Positions 1 through 11,612 of a DNA stretch of 64,000 nt are shown here, in pieces. This DNA is from an uncultured delta proteobacterium. Its GTDB lineage: Bacteria; Myxococcota_A; UBA9160; JAFDET01. A program made the translations under genes and the position numbers. The notes beneath the pieces are model-generated. The model was not told the DNA's origin. It did no database searches and saw nothing but the letters and a program-made list of their open reading frames with translations. The stretch spans positions 131,878 to 195,877 of the forward strand of contig CAMYLJ010000017.1 of assembly GCA_947259215.1 (NCBI GenBank), in the 5' to 3' direction. Position 1 is the stretch's first letter. The number at the start of each line of letters is the position of its first letter.

Positions 1-1
1 C

Positions 2-1195
2 CCGGCGCTCGCGTGCCTGCTGGCGGGAGCGGTCGCGGCGGCTCCGGCCGCCGTGCCCGCCGCGGGCGGGCACGTGCTCCTGGACGCGGCCGCCGAGGCC
101 CCGCTCGTGGTGCTGGGCGTGGTGGGCGAGCCCGAGCCCCTGGACGCGCGCTCGTGGCGGGCCGGGCTGCGGATCGAGCGGGCCGGTGACGTGACCCCGA
201 TCGCGTGGGAGGAGCTGGCGCCCGAGCGGCCGCGGCGCTTCGACGCCGGTACGCGGGTGCTCGTGGCCCTCGAGCGGCTTCCCGGCTGGTCGATCTGGCG
301 CACGCGGCTGGCGGGTCGCGAGGCGCTCGGGGTCGGGCGGCGCGGCGAGGCGTTCCTGCGTGATCCCGACCCGGAGACGCTGGACCTCGTCGCGCGCTAC
401 CTGGCTGTGGCGCCCGAAGAGCGCGAGCGCGAGCCCGGGGTGGCGGCCCTGGCGGCCCTGGCCGCGAGCGCGACACCCGCCGTCGCCGGCTCCGCGCTCG
501 CGCGCCTCGAGCGCGTACCGGGCCTGGCGGGCCGCCTCGATCCGAGCGCCCGCGGCGAGCTCGCGCGCCTGCTGGTTGCCGCGGGGCGTCCCCTGGAGCT
601 GCGCCGCCAGACCGTGAGGCTCGCGGGCGGGCGCCGGCTGGTGAGCCTGCGCCCGGAGCTCGAGCTCCTGGCCGCGCCCGGCTCGCCCCTGGCGGCCGAC
701 GCCCTGGCGGCGCGGGTGCAGATCGATGGCGGGCTCTCGGCGCAGGACGTGCGCGTGCTGCTCCAGCGCGCGGAGCCCGAGGTGCGCGGTGTGGCGCTGC
801 GCGAGGCGCCGGCCTCGATGCAGCCGGACCCGGCCCTGGCGGCGTTGGCTTCGGATCCCGCGCCGGCCGCCCGGGTCGGGGCCGTGCAGGGGCTCGCAGC
901 GCGCCGCGGCATGGACGCGTTCGACACGCTGGTCCCGCTGCTGGGCGACGCCGATCCGCAGCTCCAGGGCGCGGCCGTCGTCGCCGTGGCCGGTCTCGGA
1001 GAGCCCGCGGTCCCGCGCCTGCTGGCGCTGGCCCAGGCGGGCGACCTGGACGCCGCCCGGGGGCCGATGCTCGCCCTGGCGCGGATCGGGGCGCCGGGAG
1101 CTCCCGCCCTGGTCGTGCTGGCCGAGAGTCACCCGGAGCCCCGCGTGCGGGGCTTCGCGCGCTTCCTGCTGGGGCGGGGGCCGGAGGGGCATTAG
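2..1195 (+). CDS. Secreted HEAT-repeat protein, 5-prime truncated by the window
   Basis: The frame is open to the window edge. Its first visible residues (PALACLLAGAVAAAPAA) look like the end of a signal peptide or lipoprotein signal, so the true start lies upstream of base 1. A GTG at 53 is the first in-window start but is unlikely to be real, because it would cut the signal off. The C-terminal half (from about base 800) is a run of Ala/Leu-rich helical repeats of roughly 30 residues, typical of HEAT or PBS-lyase HEAT repeats. These are protein-interaction scaffolds with no catalytic residues. The gene is followed by tRNA-Leu on the same strand. The function is unknown; the fold call rests on repeat pattern only. 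Confidence 0.6.
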   Translation, partial: PALACLLAGAVAAAPAAVPAAGGHVLLDAAAEAPLVVLGVVGEPEPLDARSWRAGLRIERAGDVTPIAWEELAPERPRRFDAGTRVLVALERLPGWSIWRTRLAGREALGVGRRGEAFLRDPDPETLDLVARYLAVAPEEREREPGVAALAALAASATPAVAGSALARLERVPGLAGRLDPSARGELARLLVAAGRPLELRRQTVRLAGGRRLVSLRPELELLAAPGSPLAADALAARVQIDGGLSAQDVRVLLQRAEPEVRGVALREAPASMQPDPALAALASDPAPAARVGAVQGLAARRGMDAFDTLVPLLGDADPQLQGAAVVAVAGLGEPAVPRLLALAQAGDLDAARGPMLALARIGAPGAPALVVLAESHPEPRVRGFARFLLGRGPEGH

Positions 1196-1226
1196 CCGGG
1201 CTTCGCGGCTAGCTTCCGGTGACCGC

Positions 1227-1311
1227 GCCGGGGTGGCGGAACTGGTAGACGCGGTGGCCTTAGGAGCCCCTGCCTTCGGGCGTGCGGGTTCGAATCCCGC
1301 CCCCGGCACCA
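1227..1311 (+). tRNA. tRNA-Leu(TAG), CCA encoded
   Basis: The acceptor arms GCCGGGG and CCCCGGC pair fully, with discriminator A and encoded CCA. A long variable arm (GCCTTCGGGC) marks a class II tRNA. The anticodon loop CTTAGGA gives anticodon TAG, and the T-arm is GCGGGTTCGAATCCCGC. One T/C mismatch lies in the anticodon stem. It sits 18 bp upstream of tig, as tRNA-Leu often does. Confidence 0.95.
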
Positions 1312-1329
1312 TCCAGACAGAGGGGATCC

Positions 1330-2646
1330 ATGGCCGACGAGAACGCGCTGCGCGTGGAGACGACCCGGGAGAGCGCGGTGCTCAGTCGCCTCGAGGTCGA
1401 GGTGCCGGTCGAGCGGGTTCGCCGCGCCTTCCAGCGGGCCTATCGCGACCTGGCGCGCCGCGCGCGCGTGCCCGGCTTCCGGCCGGGCAAGGTTCCCCGC
1501 TCGGTGCTGGAGAGCAAGTTCGGGCCGGTCCTGCGCGAGGAGATCGAGCGGGCGCTCGTCTCCGAGAGCCTGCCCGAGGCGGTGGAGCAGAGCGGCCTGC
1601 GTCCGGTCACGGAGCCGGCCATCGATGCCCCGGCGCCGGAGGACGGCGCGCCCTTTCGCTACAGCGCCCAGCTGGAGGTGAAGCCCGAGATCGAGCTGCC
1701 GGAGCTCGAGGGGCTTCCAGGCCAGCGTCCGCCCCAGGTCGTCGGGGACGCCGAACTGCTGATGGAGCTCGAGCGCCTGCGCGAGAGCCACGCGCAGCTC
1801 GAGGAGGAGCCCGAGGGTACCGGGGCGGCGAACGGCCACGTCCTCAAGGTGGACTTCGTCGGGCGGGTGGGGGGCGAGCCCTTCGAGGGCGGCAGCGGGC
1901 AGGACGTGGAGGTGGAGATCGGGAGCGAGCGCTTCATCCCCGGGTTCGCCGAGCAGCTCGAGGGCGCACAGACGGGCGACGACCGCGAGGTGCGCGTCAG
2001 CTTCCCCGAGGACTACGGCAATGCCGACCTCGCCGGCAAGGAGGCGGTCTTCGCCGTGCACGTGGCCAGCGTCCAGCGCCGCGAGCTGCCGGAGCTGGAC
2101 GACGAGTTCGCCAAGGACCTGGGAGAGTTCGACGACCTGGCCGCGCTGCGCGCACGCGTGCGCGAAGACCTGGAGCAGGCGCGCTCGCGCGCGGCGGAGA
2201 GTCGCCTGCGCGGCTCCGTGCTGGAGTCGCTCCTCAGCCGCACGTCCTTCGAGGTTCCCGCCGGGTTGATCGAGCGCAGGCTCCAGCGCCAGCTGTCGCG
2301 CGCCCACGAGGAGCTGCACGGCCGCGTGCCCGAGGACGCGCTGCACGCGCAGCTCGACCAGTGGCGCGAGGCGTGGCGCAGCGGAGCCGAGAAGGAGGTG
2401 CGCGAGGCGCTGGTGCTCGAGGCCGTGGCGGCGCAGCTCGCGCTCGAGGCCAGCGACACGGAGCTCGACGAGCGCATCGCCTCCCTGGCGGAGGAGCAGG
2501 GCGTCGACCCGAAGCGCCTGCGCTCGGCCTACCGCGACGGCGGCCTGCTGGAGGCGCTGCGCGTGCAGATCCTGGACGACAAGGCCCTGGCCTTCCTGTG
2601 CGAGCACGCGAAGGTGGAGGAGGTGGCGGACGACGCGTCCGCCTAG
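1330..2646 (+). CDS. tig: Trigger factor, ribosome-associated chaperone and prolyl isomerase
   Basis: The protein is 438 aa, the usual family length. Residues 1-115 form the ribosome-binding domain with the signature GFRPGKVP at 49-56. An FKBP-type prolyl isomerase domain spans about 165-255, and the rest is the helical substrate-binding domain. I chose the ATG at 1330, not an in-frame start at 1282 that lies inside tRNA-Leu, because family proteins begin a few residues before the beta strand LRVETTRES. A GGGG run precedes the ATG. Trigger factor binds ribosomal protein L23 and shields nascent chains in the cytosol. The tig-clpP-clpX-lon order is a classic protein-quality-control arrangement. 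Confidence 0.96.
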   Translation: MADENALRVETTRESAVLSRLEVEVPVERVRRAFQRAYRDLARRARVPGFRPGKVPRSVLESKFGPVLREEIERALVSESLPEAVEQSGLRPVTEPAIDAPAPEDGAPFRYSAQLEVKPEIELPELEGLPGQRPPQVVGDAELLMELERLRESHAQLEEEPEGTGAANGHVLKVDFVGRVGGEPFEGGSGQDVEVEIGSERFIPGFAEQLEGAQTGDDREVRVSFPEDYGNADLAGKEAVFAVHVASVQRRELPELDDEFAKDLGEFDDLAALRARVREDLEQARSRAAESRLRGSVLESLLSRTSFEVPAGLIERRLQRQLSRAHEELHGRVPEDALHAQLDQWREAWRSGAEKEVREALVLEAVAAQLALEASDTELDERIASLAEEQGVDPKRLRSAYRDGGLLEALRVQILDDKALAFLCEHAKVEEVADDASA

Positions 2647-2660
2647 CGCGCAGCCGCCGC

Positions 2661-2688
2661 TTGCCTTCCCCCGCGCGCCGGGTAAAAT
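2661..2688 (+). promoter_or_regulatory. Putative sigma70-type promoter for clpP-clpX-lon
   Basis: TTGCCT (2661-2666) and TAAAAT (2683-2688) are separated by 16 bp in the 198-bp gap between tig and clpP. The match to the -35/-10 consensus is good for such GC-rich DNA. It would leave a leader of roughly 150 nt before clpP. No transcript data are available. Confidence 0.45.
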
Positions 2689-2844
2689 CGACCGAACCCC
2701 GGACACTTAGGGGCAAAGAGTGCCGGTCGCTGGTTTCCCCGGAGAGCTGCGACGCGCCAACCCTGGAATCCGCGCCTATCCTCCCCCCATAGGCGTGCGA
2801 ACCGTCGGAACGAAGACGAGAAGCACCTCACGGACGGAGCGTCG

Positions 2845-3470
2845 ATGCCCCTGATCCCGATGGTTGTCGAGCAGAATCACCGCGGCGAGCGCGCGTACGA
2901 CATCTATTCGCGGCTGCTGAAGGACCGGATCATCTTCCTCGGCAGCTCGATCGACGACGACGTCGCCAACCTGATCATCGCGCAGCTGCTCTTCCTCGAG
3001 GCGGAGGATCCCGAGAAGGACATCAGCATCTACATCAACTCGCCGGGCGGCTCCGTCACCGCCGGTCTCGCCATCTACGATACGATGCAGTACGTGCGCC
3101 CCGACGTGCAGTCCATCTGCCTGGGGCAGGCGGCCTCGATGGGCGCCTGGCTGCTGGCCTGCGGCGCTCCGGGCAAGCGCTACGCGCTCCCCAACTCGCG
3201 CATCATGATCCACCAGCCCATGGGCGGCTTCCAGGGACAGGCCACGGAGATCCAGATCCAGGCCCAGGAGATCCTCAAGCTTCGCGAGCGCATGAACGCG
3301 ATTCTTGCGGATCACACCGGCAAGCCCCTGGAGGAGATCGCCAGGGATACCGAGCGCGACTACTATATGTCGGGTGAAGAGGCGCGTGAGTACGGGGTGA
3401 TCGACCACGTGGTCGCGCGCCATGATCTGGCCGTCGCCAAGCCCAACGGCGGCAGTGGTGGGGACGCGGG

Positions 3471-3474
<4 letters not shown>
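2845..3474 (+). CDS. clpP: ATP-dependent Clp protease proteolytic subunit
   Basis: This is a 209-aa serine peptidase with all ClpP landmarks: the catalytic triad Ser98 (in GQAASMGAW), His123 (MIHQP) and Asp172 (RDYYMS). The N-terminal axial-loop region begins [10 protein letters not shown]. ClpP forms a double heptameric barrel in the cytosol and degrades substrates unfolded by ClpX or ClpA. The last four bases (ATGA) overlap the start of clpX, so the two are translationally coupled. The 30 or so residues after position 190 are a Gly/Lys-rich tail slightly longer than in E. coli. Confidence 0.97.
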
Positions 3475-4718
<1,244 letters not shown>

Positions 4719-4746
4719 GTTACGCCCCCGAGGAGAGCGCGAGTCG

Positions 4747-7224
<2,478 letters not shown>

Positions 7225-7255
7225 CCGGCGTCACGCGCTCGCTACACTGGTGCCG

Positions 7256-7873
7256 ATGAAGACACCCGCCGCGCGCTCCCTCGTCGGGCTGGCGGTTCTC
7301 GTAGGCTTGGCCTGCGGAACGACCACCAAGCTCTCCACGGTCTGGAAGGAGCCCAGCTACACCGGGTCCGGGCTGCGCCGCATCCTGGTGCTCGGGATCG
7401 CGAGGGACGTCACCACCCGCCGCGCCTTCGAGGACCACTTGGCCCAGGCACTCGACGCCCGGGGCGCCCAGGCCCTGGCGAGCTATCACCAGCTGCCGTC
7501 GGACGCCCGCCTCTCGCAGGAGGCGATCGCCCAGGTGGTGCGGGACCACGCCATCGACGGCGTCGTGGTGACGCGGCTCCTGCGCGTGGACGAGGAGCAG
7601 GAGTACGTGCCGCCCCAGACCTACAGCGTGGGGCGCGTCGGCTACTACGGGTACTACGGGATGGGCTACGACGTGGTGCACGAGCCCGGCTATACCCGGA
7701 CCACCACCATCGTACGGCTCGAGACCCAGGTCTACGATGCCGCCAGCGCCAAGCTCCTGTGGGGCGCCCACTCGGACACCTTCAATCCCACGTCGACCGG
7801 CGACACCATCCAGTCGGTCACCAAGGAGATCGCCAAGCGGCTCGCGAAGGACGGGCTGCTGCCGGCCTCGTAG
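7256..7873 (+). CDS. Predicted lipoprotein, DUF4136-like
   Basis: This 205-aa protein has a lipoprotein signal ending LVGLAC at its N-terminus, so the mature protein would begin with a lipidated Cys. The body begins GTTTKLSTVWKEPSY and has a Tyr/Gly-rich stretch (GYYGYYGMGYD) in the middle. This resembles small outer-membrane or periplasmic lipoproteins of the DUF4136 type, whose function is not known. I chose the ATG at 7256 over the GTG two codons earlier. It is 31 bp after lon but is probably a separate unit. It converges on the next gene, with a strong hairpin between them. Confidence 0.7.
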   Translation: MKTPAARSLVGLAVLVGLACGTTTKLSTVWKEPSYTGSGLRRILVLGIARDVTTRRAFEDHLAQALDARGAQALASYHQLPSDARLSQEAIAQVVRDHAIDGVVVTRLLRVDEEQEYVPPQTYSVGRVGYYGYYGMGYDVVHEPGYTRTTTIVRLETQVYDAASAKLLWGAHSDTFNPTSTGDTIQSVTKEIAKRLAKDGLLPAS

Positions 7874-7896
7874 CGGGCCGGCGCCCGGATGCACGC

Positions 7897-7926
7897 GGGC
7901 CCCGATCCGGCGCCGGACCGGGGCCC
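7897..7926. terminator. Bidirectional hairpin between convergent genes
   Basis: GGGCCCCG-a-TCCGG pairs with CCGGA-c-CGGGGCCC around a 2-nt loop, a 13-bp stem with one mismatch. It lies 24 bp after the lipoprotein stop and 26 bp before the end of the opposite gene. There is no T-run, so it would act as a structure-only or Rho-assisted terminator. Confidence 0.6.
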
Positions 7927-7951
7927 CGAATCGGCCGCGATCTTCGGGGCG

Positions 7952-8419
7952 CTACTCCGCCAGCGGGATCGCGCGGGCGAGCTCGAACTCGATGATGGCG
8001 TCGATCTTGCTCTCCACCTGGTAGGCGCGGGCCACCTTGGTGGCGGGGAGCGCCTTGCGGAGCTTCTTGGCGTAGTCCACCCGGGCCTTGATCCGGTCCT
8101 GGTCGATGGACTGCGCTTCCTTCAGCAGCTCGGCCGCCTTCTCGTCCGTGAGCGTCGCGAAGTTGGCGGCGTAGTCCTGGATGAGCGTGGCGTCGCGCTC
8201 GCCGAGGCCCTTCAGTTTGTCGGCGTACGCGTTGTAGATGGGCCAGAAGGCCTCGCTCTCGGCCTCGGTCAGCTGCATGTTCTGGGCCACGATGGCCTTG
8301 CGCTCGGTCTTGGCCAGCGAGAGCATCACCTCGATGGCGTCCCGGTCGGTCTGCGCAAAGGCCGGCACCGCCCCGGCCACCACGGCCAGCGCCAGCGCCC
8401 CGGCGATCCACTTCTGCAT
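7952..8419 (-). CDS. Periplasmic LTXXQ/Spy-like helical protein
   Basis: The 155-aa protein has a clear Sec signal peptide (MQKWIAGALALAVVAGAVPAFAQ, residues 1-23). It is followed by an all-helical charged region containing MQLTEAESEAFWPIYNAY, a motif like those in small periplasmic Spy/CpxP-type (LTXXQ) proteins. A strong ribosome site, AGGAGG, lies seven bases before the ATG at 8419. Long open frames further upstream on this strand are antisense to the cyclase gene. Spy-like proteins act as ATP-independent chaperones or metal-stress proteins; which applies here cannot be told. Confidence 0.65.
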   Translation of the reverse strand: MQKWIAGALALAVVAGAVPAFAQTDRDAIEVMLSLAKTERKAIVAQNMQLTEAESEAFWPIYNAYADKLKGLGERDATLIQDYAANFATLTDEKAAELLKEAQSIDQDRIKARVDYAKKLRKALPATKVARAYQVESKIDAIIEFELARAIPLAE

Positions 8420-8521
8420 CGTTCCCTCCTTCTTTGATGGGCGCCGGAGCATAGCCGCTCCGCCTGCGGGGGCACGGGCCGCCGATGAGCTGCCGGGCCG
8501 GCGCGCTACCTTGAAGCTCCC

Positions 8522-10186
8522 GTGGGTCGCGAGGACCGCATACGCGACAGCCGACGTCCGGCCGAGGCCTGGTACGCCAAGGTCTTCATGGACGCGTCGG
8601 ACCCGATCCTGATCGAGGACCTGAACGGGGTCGTCGTGGACCTGAACGCGGAGGCCCAGCGCAGCTACGGGTTCGCGCGCGGCGATCTGATCGGGCGCCC
8701 GATCAAGCAGCTGGTGCCGCCGGAACGGCACGAGCAGGCGGACGAGCTCCTCCGGCGCTGCCTCGCCGGCGAGGAGGTGCGCAACGTCGAGGGACTGCGC
8801 TGGGACCGGGACGGGCAGGTGGTGCCCGTGCTGCTCACGGTCTCCTTGCTGCGCGGCGAGTCCGGCGAGCCGCTGGCGATCGCCACCCTGGCCAAGGACA
8901 TCACGGCGCAGAAGCAGGCCGAGGCCGAGAGCCGGCGCATGGCGAAGGTCTTCATGGACGCGTCGGACCCGATCCTGATCGAGGACCTGGACGGGGTCGT
9001 CGTGGACCTGAACGCGGAGGTCGAGCGGCGCTACGGCTTCTCCCGGGAGCGGCTGATCGGGCGGCCGATCAAGCAGCTCGTGCCCCCCGAGCGGCACCAC
9101 CAGGCAGATTCCCTGCTGGAGCGCTGCCTGGCTGGCGAGGACGTGCGCAACGTGGAGGGGCTGCGCTGGGACCGCGACGGGACGGTCGTCCCCGTGCTGC
9201 TCACGCTCTCCGCGCTGCGCGGCGAGTCCGGCGAGCCGGTGGCCGTGGCCACGATCGCGAAGGACATCTCGCGGCAGAAGCAGGCCGAGGCCGCCCTGGC
9301 GCAGGAGCGAGAGCAGCTCGAGGTGCGCGTCAGCGAGCGCACCCACGAGCTCCAGACGGCGCGCACGGATCTCCAGGAGCTGGCCGAGAAGCTGGCGAAG
9401 TACCTGTCCCCCCAGCTGTACGAGAAGCTCTTCGAAGGCTCCGCGGACGCGCGCATCCAGACCCGGCGCAAGTGGCTGACGGTCTTCTTCTCGGACATCG
9501 TCGAGTTCACCTCGACCTCCGAGGCGCTGGATCCCGAGGAGCTCACGACGCACCTCAACCAGTACTTCGTCGAGATGACCCAGATCGTCTTCAAGCACGG
9601 CGGCACCCTGGACAAGTACATCGGCGACGCGATCCTGGTGTTCTTCGGGGATCCCGACACGCGCGGCGAAGAAGAGGACGCCTGCGCGTGCGTGTGCATG
9701 GCCCTCGAGATGCAGGCGCGCCTGATCTCCCTCCGGGAGCAGTGGGCCCACCGCGGCCTGCGCCAGCCCTTCCACGTGCGCATGGGCATCACCAGCGGCC
9801 ACTGCACCGTGGGCAACTTCGGCAGCGAACAGCACCTGGACTACACCGTGATCGGCCGGCAGGTGAACCTGGCCAGCCGCCTGGAGTCCGCCGCCACGGC
9901 GGATCAGATCCTGATCAGCAAGCCGACCTGGTCCCTGATCAACGAGCGCATCCGTTGCACTGCCGAGGATCCCGTGGTGGCCAAGGGGTTCGCCGAGCCC
10001 GTCGAGGTGTACTCCGCGGTAGGCCCGCGGGATTCCGAGCTGGACAGCGGCGTCATCCAGCGCGCGGTGCCGGGCTTCTCGCTCTGGGTGGATCCGGATC
10101 GAGTCGACGCGGAGGAGCGGGAGCTGGCCGTCCGCCAGCTCGAGCGCGCCATCCAGGCCATCCGCATCCAGGCTGAGAAGGACTGA
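8522..10186 (+). CDS. PAS-PAS class III adenylate cyclase
   Basis: This 554-aa signalling enzyme has two near-identical PAS domains (about 20-140 and 142-262), a coiled-coil linker, and a class III cyclase domain (about 315-500). The metal-binding Asp325 (FFSDIVEFT) and Asp369 (YIGDAIL) are present. Lys365 and the LDYTVIG segment are the residue types that select adenine, and VNLASRLE supplies the transition-state Asn/Arg. All catalytic residues are intact, so it should make cAMP in response to a PAS-sensed cue. It has no membrane segment, so it is probably cytosolic. The GTG start lacks a good ribosome site; an ATG at 8588 would cut into PAS1. Confidence 0.88.
   Translation: MGREDRIRDSRRPAEAWYAKVFMDASDPILIEDLNGVVVDLNAEAQRSYGFARGDLIGRPIKQLVPPERHEQADELLRRCLAGEEVRNVEGLRWDRDGQVVPVLLTVSLLRGESGEPLAIATLAKDITAQKQAEAESRRMAKVFMDASDPILIEDLDGVVVDLNAEVERRYGFSRERLIGRPIKQLVPPERHHQADSLLERCLAGEDVRNVEGLRWDRDGTVVPVLLTLSALRGESGEPVAVATIAKDISRQKQAEAALAQEREQLEVRVSERTHELQTARTDLQELAEKLAKYLSPQLYEKLFEGSADARIQTRRKWLTVFFSDIVEFTSTSEALDPEELTTHLNQYFVEMTQIVFKHGGTLDKYIGDAILVFFGDPDTRGEEEDACACVCMALEMQARLISLREQWAHRGLRQPFHVRMGITSGHCTVGNFGSEQHLDYTVIGRQVNLASRLESAATADQILISKPTWSLINERIRCTAEDPVVAKGFAEPVEVYSAVGPRDSELDSGVIQRAVPGFSLWVDPDRVDAEERELAVRQLERAIQAIRIQAEKD
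8579..9310 (+). repeat. Tandem 366-bp in-frame duplication encoding the two PAS domains
   Basis: Copy 1 starts at 8579 and copy 2 at 8945. The first 75 bp of each differ at a single base, and long stretches remain identical through the rest. The unit is exactly 122 codons, so the reading frame is kept. Confidence 0.9.
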
Positions 10187-10197
10187 GCGCCCGGAGC

Positions 10198-10222
10198 GGC
10201 GCCCCGGCGGGCCCGGGACGCC
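10198..10222. terminator. Hairpin between convergent genes
   Basis: GGCGCCCCGG and CCGGGACGCC pair with one mismatch around a 5-nt loop. It lies 12 bp after the cyclase stop and 17 bp before the end of the opposing small gene. No T-run is present. Confidence 0.45.
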
Positions 10223-10238
10223 GCCGCATCCCGTCCTG

Positions 10239-10550
10239 CTAGAGCGGGGTCTCGGTCACCACGCTGTTCTGGAGCAGGTCCGCCGTCACGTTCTGGAGCG
10301 CGTCCGCCCAGAACTGCTGCCACTCGGAGTCCTGCTCGAGCTTGGCGCCGAACTGGCCGAATGCCTCCCAGCTTTCGCTCTCGATCACGTAGCCCACGGA
10401 CATCGGCTGGCCTCCGAACGTGCTCTGCCACACGCGCACCTTGCCGCCGATCCGCTCGTGGATCTTCTTGGCCGTCGCCACACGGGCCATGAAGTCCGGG
10501 AGCTTTCCATCGCGCGGCCGCCAGAGGGAGATGCTGGCTATTGCTGCCAT
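10239..10550 (-). CDS. Small dimeric alpha/beta-barrel-like protein
   Basis: The protein is 103 aa and starts MAAIASISLWRPRDGK. The strand-helix pattern, a central Trp-containing strand (VRVWQSTFGGQP) and an SWEAFGQFGAKLEQD helix resemble the ferredoxin-like NIPSNAP or ABM superfamily. Those proteins are usually dimers that bind small ligands or act as monooxygenase-like enzymes. No catalytic residue can be assigned. It is monocistronic, between the cyclase and tRNA-Val. Confidence 0.55.
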   Translation of the reverse strand: MAAIASISLWRPRDGKLPDFMARVATAKKIHERIGGKVRVWQSTFGGQPMSVGYVIESESWEAFGQFGAKLEQDSEWQQFWADALQNVTADLLQNSVVTETPL

Positions 10551-10664
10551 GTCGTGCCTCCGTTGCCCACCCCCCGGACTCCGCAGCCTACGCCCGATCG
10601 CGGCCGCGGTGTGCGAAAACCGGCGGGAGAGCCGCCCCTCCGGGAGCGCTACCCTGCGGTCTCC

Positions 10665-10741
10665 GGGCGCGTAGCTCAGCTGGCTAGAGCACCTGCCTTA
10701 CAAGCAGGGGGTCCCCCGTTCGAGCCGGGGCGCGCCCACCA
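10665..10741 (+). tRNA. tRNA-Val(TAC), CCA encoded
   Basis: The acceptor arms GGGCGCG and CGCGCCC pair fully, with discriminator A and encoded CCA. The anticodon stem-loop CTGCCTTACAAGCAG gives anticodon TAC. The D-arm is AGCTCAGCTGGCTAGAGC and the T-arm is CCCCGTTCGAGCCGGGG. Confidence 0.96.
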
Positions 10742-10786
10742 GTCCTGCCCGCGGGAAGTGCGCGCCGGGGCAGGGATTTCGCGCGG

Positions 10787-11074
10787 GTGGTCCGGCGGGC
10801 GAGACGCCGCGCCCGCGACCTCGGCAGAGCGAGGGGCCGCATAGGGCCGTTCAGCCCCCAGTGCCAGGACGGCATCAATAACGATCCGAGCGAGGATGCC
10901 CTCATCGACTTCGACGGCGGCCTCTCGGCCTTGGGCTACGCGGCAGCCGCTCCCGATCCGCAGTGCAAGGACGCCTGGCGGGACTGCGAGTGGCCGAGCT
11001 GCTGCGGCCTCGGCTTCGAGCTGGCGCTGATCGTGCCGGGGCTGATGTGGCTGCGGCGACGGCGGCGGCACTAG
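10787..11074 (+). pseudogene. Remnant of a secreted protein with a CGLGFEL C-terminal sorting tail
   Basis: From about base 10857 the frame reads QCQDGINNDPSEDALIDFD, then DPQCKDAWRDCEWPSCCGLG, FELALIVPGLMWL and a run of Arg. Asp/Asn-rich QCQDGIDNDGDGLIDFD repeats followed by Cys-Gly-Leu-Gly, a hydrophobic helix and a basic tail are, from memory, a common C-terminal anchor of secreted proteins in deltaproteobacterial genomes. Here only this tail remains. The codons upstream (10787-10850) have no protein character and the fragment sits 46 bp after tRNA-Val. I read it as the 3-prime end of a gene cut off by an insertion or deletion at the tRNA. Confidence 0.55.
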
Positions 11075-11110
11075 CACGCCTGCAACCTCGCCCGCCAATC
11101 TCGTTACCAC

Positions 11111-11172
11111 GCCTACTATTGGTCCCAGGAGGAGGATGCCGCGGTATGGCTGAGCTGATCCTCATTCTCTGG
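11111..11172 (+). repeat. Copy 1 of a duplicated leader-plus-start segment
   Basis: GCCTACTATTGGTCC, an AGGAGGA ribosome site and the coding start of MAELILI are repeated at 12454-12508 with small indels. Together with the paralogous minus-strand ORFs at 11401 and 12173, this shows that an approximately 0.5-kb patch was duplicated. Confidence 0.75.
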
Positions 11173-11340
11173 GGGGTCCTGTTCGTAATCGTGCTGGTCG
11201 CCTACAAGCGGGTATCGACGAGAGACGGCTGGCGGAATGAGCGTCCGTTCTCCTACGCGATTTTCAGAATCGGCTATCCGCTGCTCTTGATCAGCGGCTT
11301 GGCAATTGGCGCGCTTCTGCTGCTTGGCGCCTTTCGCTAG
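11146..11340 (+). CDS. Small two-helix membrane protein
   Basis: The protein is 64 aa with two predicted membrane helices (residues 2-20 and 43-62) joined by a short charged loop (YKRVSTRDGWRNERP). A strong AGGAGGAGG sequence lies about 8 bases before the ATG at 11146, so it is probably translated. I do not recognise a family. A truncated second copy of its start lies at 12485. Confidence 0.5.
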   Translation: MAELILILWGVLFVIVLVAYKRVSTRDGWRNERPFSYAIFRIGYPLLLISGLAIGALLLLGAFR

Positions 11341-11400
11341 AGCAGCCCCTCGCCGGCGTGGTCGGCGGAGGCGGCGGGCCGCCTGGTTTTCAGCCTCGCG

Positions 11401-11580
11401 CTAGCCCTCGTGCAGCCGCTCCCTGACCCGCATCGCCCGGCGCAGCAGCCGATCGCGGCGCTCGGGTGAGGGCTCCTCCGTGGCCAGGCGCTCCAACTCC
11501 CGGGCCACGGCCGCCAGCAGCTCCCGGAGCTCGAGCAACTGAGGATCACGGGCTAGTTTGTGGCAATCAGCAGCAGCCAC
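11401..11580 (-). CDS. Small helical protein, paralogue of the ORF at 12173
   Basis: This is a GTG-started 59-aa frame. The Leu-rich amphipathic helix (LRELLAAVARELERLATEEP) is followed by SPERRDRLLRRAMRVRERLH. It aligns end to end with the 62-aa minus-strand ORF at 12173-12361, including the GTG start and the segment SPERRDRLLRRA. Conservation of protein sequence between two diverged DNA copies supports real coding. The function is unknown; the size and helix pattern would suit a small DNA- or protein-binding partner. Confidence 0.5.
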   Translation of the reverse strand: MAAADCHKLARDPQLLELRELLAAVARELERLATEEPSPERRDRLLRRAMRVRERLHEG

Positions 11581-11612
11581 GGGCCGACAGCACGGGGCAA
11601 GGGAGAGAGTTG

